Source of the DNA: CAVPJW01 sp963705525
Lineage (GTDB): Bacteria; Acidobacteriota; Vicinamibacteria; Vicinamibacterales; CAVPJW01
DNA length: 64,000 bases
Direction of reading: 5' to 3'
Assembly: GCA_963705525.1 (NCBI GenBank)
Contig: CAVPJW010000001.1
Location: 134,922-198,921, forward strand
Both the position numbers and the translations under genes were made by a program. Positions 27,701 to 36,395 of the stretch are shown piece after piece. How positions within the stretch are numbered: position 1 is the stretch's first letter; each line of letters starts with the position of its first letter. The notes beneath the pieces were generated by a model. It worked only from the letters and a program-made list of their open reading frames with translations. It was not told where the DNA came from and made no database searches.

Positions 27701-28051
27701 ATGAAGATCGAAAAATTCTCGTTCGGTCAGATCACTGTCGATGGGATTGCGTACGAGCACGATGTGGTCATCGATCACGGCAAGGTCCGGAAACGGAACA
27801 AGAAGCCATCGAAGAAATTCCGCGACGCCTTCGCGCATACACCCTTGTCGGCGGCAGAGGAGATTCCATGGAAGTGCCGTCGGCTCCTCATCGGCACTGG
27901 CGCCTACGGCAAGCTGCCAGTCATGGATGAGGTTAAGCAGGAGGCGGCCCGCCGCGATCTCGAGCTGGTGCTCCTTCCGACCGCCGAGGCTATCAAAGCG
28001 TTGCAGAAGGCTTCGCGGCATACGAATGCCATCCTGCACATAACGTGCTGA
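27701..28051 (+). CDS. Mth938/NDUFAF3-like domain protein
   Basis: A 116-aa protein of the Mth938 (DUF498) fold, from ATG 27701. Characteristic stretches are FSFGQITVDGIAYEHDVVI at the N-terminus, LLIGTGAYGKLPV in the middle and LPTAEAIKALQ near the end. The eukaryotic relative NDUFAF3 assists complex I assembly; bacterial members have no agreed function. The 5' region overlaps nothing and GAGGGG lies just upstream. Confidence 0.85.
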   Translation: MKIEKFSFGQITVDGIAYEHDVVIDHGKVRKRNKKPSKKFRDAFAHTPLSAAEEIPWKCRRLLIGTGAYGKLPVMDEVKQEAARRDLELVLLPTAEAIKALQKASRHTNAILHITC

Positions 28052-28281
28052 TTGTTGCGGAGCGCACTCTGCGTGGACGCGTGCGTCATTACGCGCCGAC
28101 CACAGAGACGCTCGTTCCAACTCCTTGGTTGGTTCGGAGCCCCGCCATGGCGCGCGTTGCATATCGAACGGGCCGACCCGAAATACGGACTTCGAACTGA
28201 ACCGCAACGTTGAGCCGATCGATCCTCGCGGCGCCCTGCAGTGTTCATGAACCTATTTGGCCAGCGATCGTATTTCCAAGT

Positions 28282-28482
28282 ATGGTGAAGTTCCTGCTGT
28301 GGTGCATCCTGCTCGTGCTCTGCTGGCCGCTGGCTCTACTAGCACTGGTCGTCTACCCCCTCGTGTGGATCCTCGTGATTCCGTTTCGGCTCCTGGGCAT
28401 TGCCGTCGACGGCGTGCTCGGACTCTTGCGCGGCATCGTAATGCTCCCCGCGAGACTGTTGAGTGGGCCGCGAGCCTTGTAA
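28282..28482 (+). CDS. Small hydrophobic membrane protein
   Basis: A 66-aa protein from ATG 28282. Two hydrophobic helices (LLWCILLVLCWPLALLALVV and WILVIPFRLLGIAV) cover most of it, ending in a basic tail. Small proteins of this kind occur widely, with no known function. An upstream open extension to 28210 is possible but has no membrane character. Confidence 0.55.
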   Translation: MVKFLLWCILLVLCWPLALLALVVYPLVWILVIPFRLLGIAVDGVLGLLRGIVMLPARLLSGPRAL

Positions 28483-28570
28483 CGCCGCCACTTTGGCGAC
28501 CTGTCAAGAGTTGCTCAGCCGCCATCTGGCGGTCCCGGCGCCGACTCCTGCAAAAAATGTCAGGCATGGC

Positions 28571-30313
28571 TCAGCGCGATTTTTCAGGCGGCGGACCGCC
28601 TCCTCGTTGGTATCGAATTGGCCGGTAGTCCGGGAACCACATCGCGCGGCGCACGGTTTCTTCGAGGTCCGACAGAATCCCCGGCGACGCGTGGCCTTCG
28701 GCGACGGCGCGGCGGATCACGGCGCACGCGACGGCATGCGAGCAGTCGCGAATGCGCGTGAGCTCGGGGTAGACCGCGCCCTGATCCAGATCCGCCGGGC
28801 TCACCATGTGCAGCCAGCGCCCGGGCGGCATCAAGGAACATGGCGTCGGTGACGCGTCGCACGCCTCCCACCCACAGACCCAGTCCGACGCCCGGAAAGA
28901 TGAACGCGTTGTTCCCCTGCCCGATGCGGTGCGTCTGGCCGCGATAGACGACCGGATCGAACGGGCTGCCGGTCGCCACGATCGCGCGGCCTTCGGACCA
29001 CCGAACGGCCTGCTCCGCCGTGCACTCGCTCTTGCTCGTCGGGTTCGACAACGGAAACACGATCGGACGGTCGTTGACGGCGGCCATCGCGCGGACGACG
29101 GCTTCGGTGAACAAGCCAGCCGCGCCCGACGTGCCGATGAGAATCGTCGGCTCGAAATTGCGGATGGTTTCCTCGAGCGTGACGTGCGCGGGATCGCGGC
29201 ACGCGTACGTCGCCACCTCCTCAACCGGCCGGGCGTAGGCCGCCTTGAAGTCCTCCATCTCCGTCCGCGCCTGCGTCACCAGTCCCCGACTGTCGACTGT
29301 GCAGATGCGTTGCCGGGCCTCCTCGTAGGAGAGCCCGGCGTCGCGTAGCGCCGACACGAAGAGGTTGGCAATCCCCTGCGCGGACGCCCCGGCTCCGCCG
29401 AGCACGACGCGCTGGTCGCGCATCACCTGACCGGTAATCCGCAGGCCCGCGTACACACCGGCGGCTGACGACCGCGGCGGTGCCCTGAATGTCGTCGTTG
29501 AACGTGCACAACCGGTCGCGAAACCGCGCGAGCTGGGTCAGCGCGTTGGCCTTCAGAAAGTCTTCCCACTGCAGGACGGCGTCGAGGGTACACGCGCATC
29601 ACGGCGGCGACGAACCGATCGATGAAGTCCTGATACTCGCGTCCGCGAATCCGCCTGTGCCGCAGGCCGAGATACAGCGGGTCGTTCAGCCGCTCCTGAT
29701 TATCTGTGCCCACGTCGAGCATGATCGGCAAGGTCAGGTAGGGCGGGATACCCGCGCACGCCGTGTAGAGGGACAGCTTGCCGGTCGGAATCCCCATACC
29801 ACCGATTCCTTGATCGCCGAGCCCGAGGATGCGTTCGCCGTCGGTCACGACGATGACGGCCGGCGACCGCGGATGGTTTGCGAAGATGGCGTCTATTCGG
29901 TGGCGCTGCTCGTATGAGATGTAGAGGCCGCGCGGGCGGCGGTAGATGTGCGAGAACTGCTGGCATGCTTCGCCGACCACCGGCGTATACACGATCGGCA
30001 TCATCTCGTCGATGTGGTCGTGGAGGAGGCGGAAGAACAGCGTCTCGTTCCGGTCCTGCAGGCTGGCCAGGTGGATATAGCGCTCGAGCGGCGTCTGCTT
30101 GGCGCGATAGTTCTCGTACACTCGGGCCAGTTGCTGGTCCATGGTGCTGACGGCCGGCGGCACCAACCCGTCGAGGCCGAGCTCGGCGCGTTCCGCCACC
30201 GTGAACGCTGTGCTCTTGTTCGTGAAGGGATCGCGAAGCAGCGATTCGCCGCGCGCGTCGACTGCGATGTACTCCTCACCCGTGAGGCTATCGTGCGCTA
30301 TTGACCACGCCAT
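28571..30313 (-). pseudogene. NAD-dependent malic enzyme, broken by three frameshifts
   Basis: Malic enzyme oxidatively decarboxylates malate to pyruvate. Starting at ATG 30313, one frame gives the N-terminal half (ERYIHLASLQDRNETLFF, the catalytic-Tyr region VYTPVVG, LGDQGIGGMGIPTGKL). The reading then shifts at 29586-29588 (GGG), at T29466 and at G28808. Removing one base at each restores a continuous protein of about 580 aa: WEDF/CTFNDDIQGTAAVV, then VLGGAGASAQGIANL, FPLSNPTS, GNNAFIFPGVGLGLWVGG and VSPADLDQGAVYPEL. All three events are +1, so assembly or read errors are possible. If real, the gene is dead. Confidence 0.88.
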
Positions 30314-30622
30314 GATCCCTCGTCTGATTCCGCCACGAGCGCGCCTTATCGCCCATAGCTGCGATGCGTCATACGCGCAGAATCTCGTCGCTGTTGGACC
30401 AGGCGCCTCCCGCGTCTTAGACGGGAAGACCCCTTCAATACCTGTAGCGCGATCGGCAGAACCATCGGCGACAACCCCAGACCTCTCATTGGCTGAAGCG
30501 CGCGGGTCTTTGCCGCTCGATGACACCCCGCGCAGCCTGCGGGGCACTTCCGTGGGCCATGCCGCTCACGTTGGCTCGACATGAAGCGGCAGGAGAAGCA
30601 CGCGATGAAGGTGTCGCTCGTG
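30314..30622. other. Intergenic region, nothing recognised
   Basis: A 309-nt gap between two leftward genes, the malic-enzyme locus and the upstream cytochrome c gene. It contains a 6-bp GC hairpin (CCCCGC/GCGGGG, 30526-30544) without a T tract. No ORF with coding character is visible. Confidence 0.45.
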
Positions 30623-31066
30623 CTATTTCGCCTGCATCGACTCAATGTGATCGATGATGTTGGCAATGCGAACCTTGCTTTGGAGGTCGCTGGGGTCTAG
30701 ACCACGAAAAATCGGTCCCCACACGGGCATTTCTTTCGAGCCGTGCGCGGCCACCAATTTATCTCCGTCGCCGATGACGAGAGACTCCACGCGAGCCCTC
30801 GGGAACGTGCCGCCGTTGCGCTGCGCGATAGCAGTTAGATCAGGAGGCGGACTCTTCAATGCAGGAACCACAGGCCCGCCGCCCTTTCCATCGCGCCCAT
30901 GACAGGATGCGCAATAGAACTCGAATAAATCGCGGCCGTACATGGATGAAATGACTAATGGCGGGTTCCGCTGGGCCGTGGTCTGACCAATGACCAACGG
31001 CTGCGGCACGGCCATCAGGAGCAGCGCACCGAATACACCGGCGAAAGCCATGATGCTGGATCTCAT
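30623..31066 (-). CDS. Exported mono-heme cytochrome c
   Basis: A 147-aa protein with a signal peptide (residues 1-27, including FGALLLMAVPQPLVIG). The single heme site CASCH lies near residue 53 and the distal Met is likely in KEMPVWG near 115. The fold matches class I cytochrome c as found next to dehydrogenases or oxidases. It stands alone here, so its electron donor is unknown. A pseudo-tRNA lies just upstream. Confidence 0.88.
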   Translation of the reverse strand: MRSSIMAFAGVFGALLLMAVPQPLVIGQTTAQRNPPLVISSMYGRDLFEFYCASCHGRDGKGGGPVVPALKSPPPDLTAIAQRNGGTFPRARVESLVIGDGDKLVAAHGSKEMPVWGPIFRGLDPSDLQSKVRIANIIDHIESMQAK

Positions 31067-31080
31067 GAGGAGCTCCCGTC

Positions 31081-31164
31081 AGAACAGCAGGACTCGACAC
31101 TGCGGCCCCTGCCTTAGAAGGCCGGTGATCATGCGCTGATTATCCAACTGAGCTACGAGGACGC
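31081..31164 (-). pseudogene. Decayed tRNA-Arg(TCT)
   Basis: On the minus strand the sequence begins GTCCTCGTAGCTCAGTTGGATA, like a tRNA 5' half with A and B-box character, and continues to CCTTCTAAG (anticodon TCT) and a T-arm GTCGAGTCCTGC. An insertion of about 8-10 nt disrupts the D-arm. The 3' acceptor strand (TGTTCTG) does not pair with GTCCTCG and CCA is absent, so it is probably non-functional. Confidence 0.6.
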
Positions 31165-31321
31165 ACGTTGTGACTGATCTCAAGGGAGTGATCACGATCG
31201 AGCGGCCGGCGATTGCACTAGCTAGACCGTTTCGTTCACCACAAAGATCGTGCACGCCCACGGCGAGCGAGTTGATTCCCACGGATAGGCGCCCACGCTC
31301 AAAGGCCAGATAATGCGCGCG

Positions 31322-32080
31322 TCAGTCGCGACAAGTCGACGCAGTCACCAGCGCTGACAGCGTATCGCCAATGGGCTCCCGAAGGACGGCGTCCGCAATG
31401 TCGTCGAACGGCGTCTGCTCTGCGTTCACGATGACGATGCGCGCGCCGGCCTCCTGTGCAAGCGGCACGGCGCCAGCCACGGGATAGACCTGCAGGCTCG
31501 TGCCGACGGCCAGCAGCAGGTCGGCTTGAGCCGCCACGCGCATCGCTCGGTTAAGGACGGCTGGCACGAGCGCCTGCCCGAAGGAAATCGTGGCGCTCTT
31601 CAGAATTCCGCCGCAGCGCTCGCACGGCGGATCCGCCTCACCGGCGCGCACCCGATCCAGCACTGGTTCCATCGGCCCATGCCAGCCGCAGCTCATGCAC
31701 ATCGCGTCCCGCATCGTCCCGTGCACCTCGATCACTTTCTCCGGCGTGTTCCCCGATTGTTGATGCAGGCCGTCAATGTTCTGCGTGACGATGGCGTGGA
31801 GGCAGCCCCGCCGCTCGAGCTCGACGAGCGCGCGGTGACCGCGGTTCGGCGCGGCGCTCCACGCGGGATGATCGAGGCGCGTCTGCCATGAGAGCCGACG
31901 GACTTCCGGATCCGACATGTAGTAATGAATGTTCGACAGCTTTTCCGCCTTCGGATTCTTCGTCCAGACACCATGCGGCCCACGAAAATCCGGAATGCCC
32001 GACTCGGTGGAAATGCCGGCGCCGGTCAGCGCGACGATGCGCCTCGCGTTCGCGACCCAGCGCCGGACCTCGTTAATCAC
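31322..32080 (-). CDS. Sir2-family NAD-dependent protein deacylase
   Basis: A sirtuin of ~252 aa from GTG 32080; a TTG at 32152 would add 24 residues but overlaps the upstream gene. Motifs: LTGAGISTESGIPDFRG (NAD binding), TQNIDGLH with EVHGT (catalytic His), a zinc site CMSC...CERC, and GTSLQVYPVA. Sirtuins remove acetyl or other acyl groups from Lys; acyl-CoA-rich pathways often need them. A decayed second copy of its N-terminus is at 45838-46015. Confidence 0.93.
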   Translation of the reverse strand: MINEVRRWVANARRIVALTGAGISTESGIPDFRGPHGVWTKNPKAEKLSNIHYYMSDPEVRRLSWQTRLDHPAWSAAPNRGHRALVELERRGCLHAIVTQNIDGLHQQSGNTPEKVIEVHGTMRDAMCMSCGWHGPMEPVLDRVRAGEADPPCERCGGILKSATISFGQALVPAVLNRAMRVAAQADLLLAVGTSLQVYPVAGAVPLAQEAGARIVIVNAEQTPFDDIADAVLREPIGDTLSALVTASTCRD

Positions 32081-32121
32081 GACTGAGTTATGGGTGCACT
32101 CTTTGGCTCTTCTTCTTGCCT

Positions 32122-32622
32122 CTACTTCTTCCGCTCGACCACCCACTCGCAATGCGAGTCGCCACGGACCATATTCTTCGTAAGTTTGAACGTGAAATTT
32201 GGGTTCACACTTTCGGCGGCGCCATCACCCCATCTTTGGTGCCCGACGCCACAGGTATCAAAGTCGACGCCTTGCTCCTTCCATCTCTTGTGCCAAGGAC
32301 ACTGAGTAGTCCTTCCCACACATCTGTCTTTGGTAGATTCAACAACTTCGAACACAAACTCCGGCCCCATTGAAGCTTTCGCAAGGAGATGCATCACCCC
32401 TTCGACATCGGCGGCGTTCTCAGTGGGCAATCCGAGGGTATCGGCAAATCCCTTCGCTCCCTTTCCCGCTTCAAACCAGAGCGACCCATTGAACTCCTCA
32501 AACTTCTTCTGTCCGACGGCCTGTTTCAGGGCCTTGGAAATGGCGATGTACGCGCCGGTCAATCCTTGCGTCGCAATCTCCCACCTCGTTCTTTCAGGAA
32601 TCTTGTCTATCGTGTCAGCCAT
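32122..32622 (-). CDS. ATC-hydrolase-like protein (L-2-amino-thiazoline-4-carboxylate hydrolase family)
   Basis: A 166-aa protein from ATG 32622, with AAGGAG 9 nt upstream on the minus strand. The C-terminal half has a conserved Cys/His cluster: DRCVGRTTQCPWHKRW and DTCGVGHQRWG, then NPNFTFKLTKNM and HCEW. These resemble the ATC-hydrolase/DUF6125 group. Such proteins often sit beside sulfur or aromatic enzymes, but function is mostly unproven. The local sequence is less GC-rich than its neighbours. It lies between the sirtuin and the CoA-disulfide-reductase genes. Confidence 0.65.
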   Translation of the reverse strand: MADTIDKIPERTRWEIATQGLTGAYIAISKALKQAVGQKKFEEFNGSLWFEAGKGAKGFADTLGLPTENAADVEGVMHLLAKASMGPEFVFEVVESTKDRCVGRTTQCPWHKRWKEQGVDFDTCGVGHQRWGDGAAESVNPNFTFKLTKNMVRGDSHCEWVVERKK

Positions 32623-32753
32623 AGAGACCATCTCCTTTTGTAAACATTTTTCTATGTGTTGTGCTCTGCCTTTTAACCGGTAAGCGTATATCACCCGCTC
32701 ATATCTTGCGGCCAAAAATGCATGAACGCGACCGTGATCGACTTCGAGCCGGT

Positions 32754-34463
32754 TCAGGTCATCATGCCGGCATCTCGGAACGCCGTATAGGTTGCGAGCC
32801 CTCCTGACAGATTCCACGCCCGGTATCCGTGCTGCAGGAGGAAACGCGTCGCGTAATACGCGCGTTGTCCCACACCACAGGAGATCCAAATATCTCGGTT
32901 CCTGGGCAGCTCCGCGTGGCGCTGGCGTAACTGCGAGAGCGGCAAGTTGACCGCGTTGGGGATGTGCCGCGCGGCGAACTCGTCAGGCTCTCGCACATCC
33001 AGGAGCAATTGATCGCCATGCCCGAGGGCCAGCCAGTCGGCAACAGGCATGTCACCGTTGAGAACGTTCTCCGCCAGCATACCCGCCAGGTTGACGGGAT
33101 CCTTCGCGGCCCCGAACTGCGGCGCATAGCACAGCTCGACAGCGGCGAGATCGTGAACCGTGCCTCCAAACTGGATCGCCGTCGCGATGACGTCGATACG
33201 CTTCTCAACGCCCTCCAGTCCCACGGCTTGCGCCCCGAGGATGCGGCCGTCAGGTTTTGAGAACAGCAGCTTGAGATGAATCGGCCGTGCGCCAGGGTAG
33301 TAGCCAGCGTGGTGGCCAGGGTGCAGATACACTTTCTCGAAATTGGTCACGCCGGCGCGCCGGAGCCCTCTTTCGCAGGCGCCCGTCGAAGCCATGGTCA
33401 GGCCCAGTACTCCGACCACGGCAGTGGCCTGCACGCCACGAAACCGGGTTGGGCGGCCGGCGATCGATTCGGCCGCCACTCGACCCTGGCGATTGGCCGG
33501 TCCTGCGAGCGGCAACACGGTTTCCTGACCTGTCATCAGGTCCGGGACTTCGACCGCATCGCCGAGGGCCCAGATATTTGGATCCGACGTGCGCATCTGG
33601 GCATCGACGACAATGCCGCCGCGCGAGCCGATGGCGAGATCGGCATCCCTCGCCAGCGCAACTTCTGGCCGCACCCCGATCGCCAGGATCACCAGATCGG
33701 CGAGCAACCGCGCGCCGTGCTCCGAAATCACCGTCAGGCTGCCGCCAGGGTTCTGTTCGATGCTCGCCAACCCGTCGCTCAGATGAAGGGTCACGCCCTT
33801 CGCCTCCAGATGGTCCTTGATGGGTGCCGCCATCTCCGGATCCAGCGGGGGCATGACCTGTGCCAGCTTCTCGAGCACGGTGACGCCGATGCTGCGATGG
33901 ATGAGGTTCTCGACCATTTCCAAACCGATGAAGCCGCCGCCGACGACCACCGCCGTCTTGGCGCGCCGATCGCTGATCCACGATCGGATGCGGCGCGAGT
34001 CGGGGATGTTCCGGATCGCGAAGACGCCCTCCAGATCGATGCCTGGGAGTTGCGGCCGGATCGGCGCCGCGCCAGGCGACAGGACGAGCGCATCGTAGCG
34101 CTCCGAACGACTGGCGCCGCTCTGAAGATCGCGCACGCTGATCATGCGCGCCCGGCGGTCGATGCCGGTCACCTCCGTATCTGTGTTCACTTCGATATTG
34201 AACCGTTGACGGAACATCTCCGGGGACGCCACGAGCAGCGCGCGTTCGTCTTCGATGACGTTGCCGACGAAGTAGGGCAGGCCGCAGTTGGCGAACGACA
34301 CGAAGGGCCCGCGGTCAAAGACAGCGATCTCCACCGACTCGTCGAGTCTGCGCAGGCGCGCTGCGCAGGACGCGCCTCCCGCGACGCCGCCGACGACGAG
34401 CACACGGCGCCGCGGGTGGCGCTGGCGCGAGACGATCGGATCAGGATCGGCCTGGTCACTCAT
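32754..34463 (-). CDS. CoA-disulfide reductase-like flavoprotein fused to rhodanese
   Basis: A 569-aa flavoprotein from ATG 34463 with GGGAG upstream. The FAD domain begins VLVVGGVAGGASCAARLRR, and FVSFANCGLPYFVG has the single redox Cys typical of CoA-disulfide reductases. NAD binding is at VVVGGGFIGLEM; dimerisation domain follows. The C-terminal rhodanese domain (~470-569) has LLLDVREPDEF and WISCGVGQRA with its active Cys. CoADR-rhodanese enzymes reduce CoA disulfide, persulfides or polysulfides with NAD(P)H. Confidence 0.9.
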   Translation of the reverse strand: MSDQADPDPIVSRQRHPRRRVLVVGGVAGGASCAARLRRLDESVEIAVFDRGPFVSFANCGLPYFVGNVIEDERALLVASPEMFRQRFNIEVNTDTEVTGIDRRARMISVRDLQSGASRSERYDALVLSPGAAPIRPQLPGIDLEGVFAIRNIPDSRRIRSWISDRRAKTAVVVGGGFIGLEMVENLIHRSIGVTVLEKLAQVMPPLDPEMAAPIKDHLEAKGVTLHLSDGLASIEQNPGGSLTVISEHGARLLADLVILAIGVRPEVALARDADLAIGSRGGIVVDAQMRTSDPNIWALGDAVEVPDLMTGQETVLPLAGPANRQGRVAAESIAGRPTRFRGVQATAVVGVLGLTMASTGACERGLRRAGVTNFEKVYLHPGHHAGYYPGARPIHLKLLFSKPDGRILGAQAVGLEGVEKRIDVIATAIQFGGTVHDLAAVELCYAPQFGAAKDPVNLAGMLAENVLNGDMPVADWLALGHGDQLLLDVREPDEFAARHIPNAVNLPLSQLRQRHAELPRNRDIWISCGVGQRAYYATRFLLQHGYRAWNLSGGLATYTAFRDAGMMT

Positions 34464-34703
34464 GGGGAACTCCCAGCTATGGGCGATAAGAACCGGCGAC
34501 GTGACCCGAAGAGCGGAGTCGCCGTGTTCGAAAAATTCAGAAGATCCTGGCTCGCCCGACCCGCCTCCGCGACTCATGTGGTTTCGGCGCGGCCGCAGGC
34601 GCTGATCCCGCCGAAGCTCGCTTCAACGCAATCAGTCTTGGTAGCAGTCGGATCAGTCCCAATGGGTACTCGCGGGCACGGCTCTCCTCGTCTCGCCACC
34701 CCA

Positions 34704-35978
34704 TTAGCTCAATCCCTTCGCTGACGCCTGGGCTAGCGCCTCGAGCAACCGATCGATCTGCTCAAAGCTGTTGTAGATGTGTGTGGACACGCGAATCGCA
34801 TTCGGTGGTTTGCCCGCAGTGTCGACGACAACGTTGTACTTCGCGGCCATCCAGTCGACCAGCTTCTGAGCCGGCAGGTCGCGAACAGTCAACGTCGTGA
34901 TGCCACCTGAAAAATCCGTCGATTGAGGCGTGAACAAGGTCACACCGTGAATCTTGGTGGCGCCATCCCTGAACCGCGACGCGAGCACACGAATCCGGTC
35001 ACGGATGGGTTCCTTTCCAATCGCCGACTGGAATGCGATGGCCGACGAGACCGCAAGCGCCAACGGGTCCGACACCTGGCCAAGATGTTCGTATTTGCCG
35101 ATGAACGTGCCGGTTTGCCACCCCGTGTCGGTCACGGTCGGCCAGACGCGACTCTGAATCTCTCGTCGTAAGTAGAGAATCCCGGTGCCTTGCGGCGCAT
35201 TCAGCCACTTGTGCGGGCTGCACGCGTACGCGTCGCAGCCGATCGCGGTCACGTCGACCGGAATCATGCCGGGCGCATGCGCGCCGTCGACGATGGAGAC
35301 GAGGCCCTTCTGGCGCGCCCACGCGCACAACTCTCGAACGGGCAACACCAGGCCGGTGTACGTCGTGATGTGACTGATGGCAAGGACCTTGGTTTGCGGG
35401 CCGGCCGCGCGATCGAAGGCCTCGACGAACTCGTCCGCGCTGCGCGGCTCGAGCGGCACGTCGATTTCACGCAGACGAAGACCATGCCGTGCCTGCCTGA
35501 CCTGCCACGGCCCGAGACCCGAGGGGTGCTCGTAGCTGCTGACGAGCACTTCGTCGCCCGCTTTGAGATCCAACCCGGCCGCCACGAGACTGAGGCCTTC
35601 GGTGGTGTTACGGGTGATCATCACATCGTCGGCCGCGGCGCCGATGAACTCTGCCACTTGCTGCTTCAGGTCCCGCCGGCGAGCCCTCAGGACTTCTCGA
35701 TTCATCGGAAAATTGGCGAGCGCACGGTATCCGTCGACGAGGCTATAGAAGACCGGCGCCGGCGTGGGACTGAGCGAGCCGCAATCGAAATAACCCATGC
35801 GCGTGGCGATCAGGTACTGGTCGCGCACGTCGTCCCAATTGACTGGTTGCGAGGGCCGATAGGTGAGCGTTTGAGTGTCGACGAGGTTGACATCCCGCGA
35901 GCCGAGCGTGGAGGCAAGAGGCCAGCCGCCAAGGCCGGAGAGGAACTCGCGCCGGCTGGTTGCCCAAGTGTGCTGCAT
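34704..35978 (-). CDS. Tat-exported class V aminotransferase-like PLP enzyme
   Basis: A 424-aa PLP protein of the class V (isopenicillin-N-epimerase/cysteine-desulfurase-like) group. ATG 35978 has AGGAGGA upstream. The leader SRREFLSGLGG is a textbook twin-arginine motif, so it should be folded with cofactor and exported. PLP features are RNTTEGLSL (phosphate), DGAHAPG and the Lys in SPHKWLNAPQG. Substrate unknown. A longer frame to 36101 lacks any signal-like start and is rejected. Confidence 0.88.
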   Translation of the reverse strand: MQHTWATSRREFLSGLGGWPLASTLGSRDVNLVDTQTLTYRPSQPVNWDDVRDQYLIATRMGYFDCGSLSPTPAPVFYSLVDGYRALANFPMNREVLRARRRDLKQQVAEFIGAAADDVMITRNTTEGLSLVAAGLDLKAGDEVLVSSYEHPSGLGPWQVRQARHGLRLREIDVPLEPRSADEFVEAFDRAAGPQTKVLAISHITTYTGLVLPVRELCAWARQKGLVSIVDGAHAPGMIPVDVTAIGCDAYACSPHKWLNAPQGTGILYLRREIQSRVWPTVTDTGWQTGTFIGKYEHLGQVSDPLALAVSSAIAFQSAIGKEPIRDRIRVLASRFRDGATKIHGVTLFTPQSTDFSGGITTLTVRDLPAQKLVDWMAAKYNVVVDTAGKPPNAIRVSTHIYNSFEQIDRLLEALAQASAKGLS

Positions 35979-36395
35979 GTGGCTTCCTCCTGAGTGCGCG
36001 CCATCCGGCGCCGCAGTGTCCTTGCCCCAGGCCGCACGACGAGCGGCGCGAGCGGATTGTCGGCGAGAATGCGCGCATTGTAGCGGAATTGACGCAGACA
36101 TCGAGCTAGCGCAATTCTGAGCCGCTCAGGGTCAGGGCCGTGGCGAAGGCCACGGATCACGTGATCACGGCTTCCCTGGCCGGTGCTCGCAGCCGATTTC
36201 GCGTGACGATTCTTGCTCATGAATTGCCCAGGTATGCGACGCACAATGGGCCGCTGTTTGGTGGCAGCGCCGCGGAGTTTTCCGCATCGTTCAGAAGTTT
36301 TTCCCGTTACCTGACAGTCACACATGAGAACCACCGACGGATCGGCAACGCTCGGGTGGTGCGATGCTGGTAGGCGGTTTGCTGGAGGTCATGCC
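35979..36395. other. Divergent intergenic region
   Basis: About 417 nt between the leftward aminotransferase and the rightward FAD oxidoreductase. Both promoters must lie here. I see no clear -35/-10 pair, repeat or coding frame. Confidence 0.4.

Noticed and set aside
32623..32889. N-terminal extension of the ATC-hydrolase-like protein
   Set aside because: It reads into the 3' end of the upstream reductase gene and lacks similarity; ATG 32622 has a good ribosome site.
33276..34724. 482-residue plus-strand frame over the CoA-disulfide reductase
   Set aside because: His/Arg/Asp-rich shadow; the minus-strand gene has FAD, NAD and rhodanese motifs.
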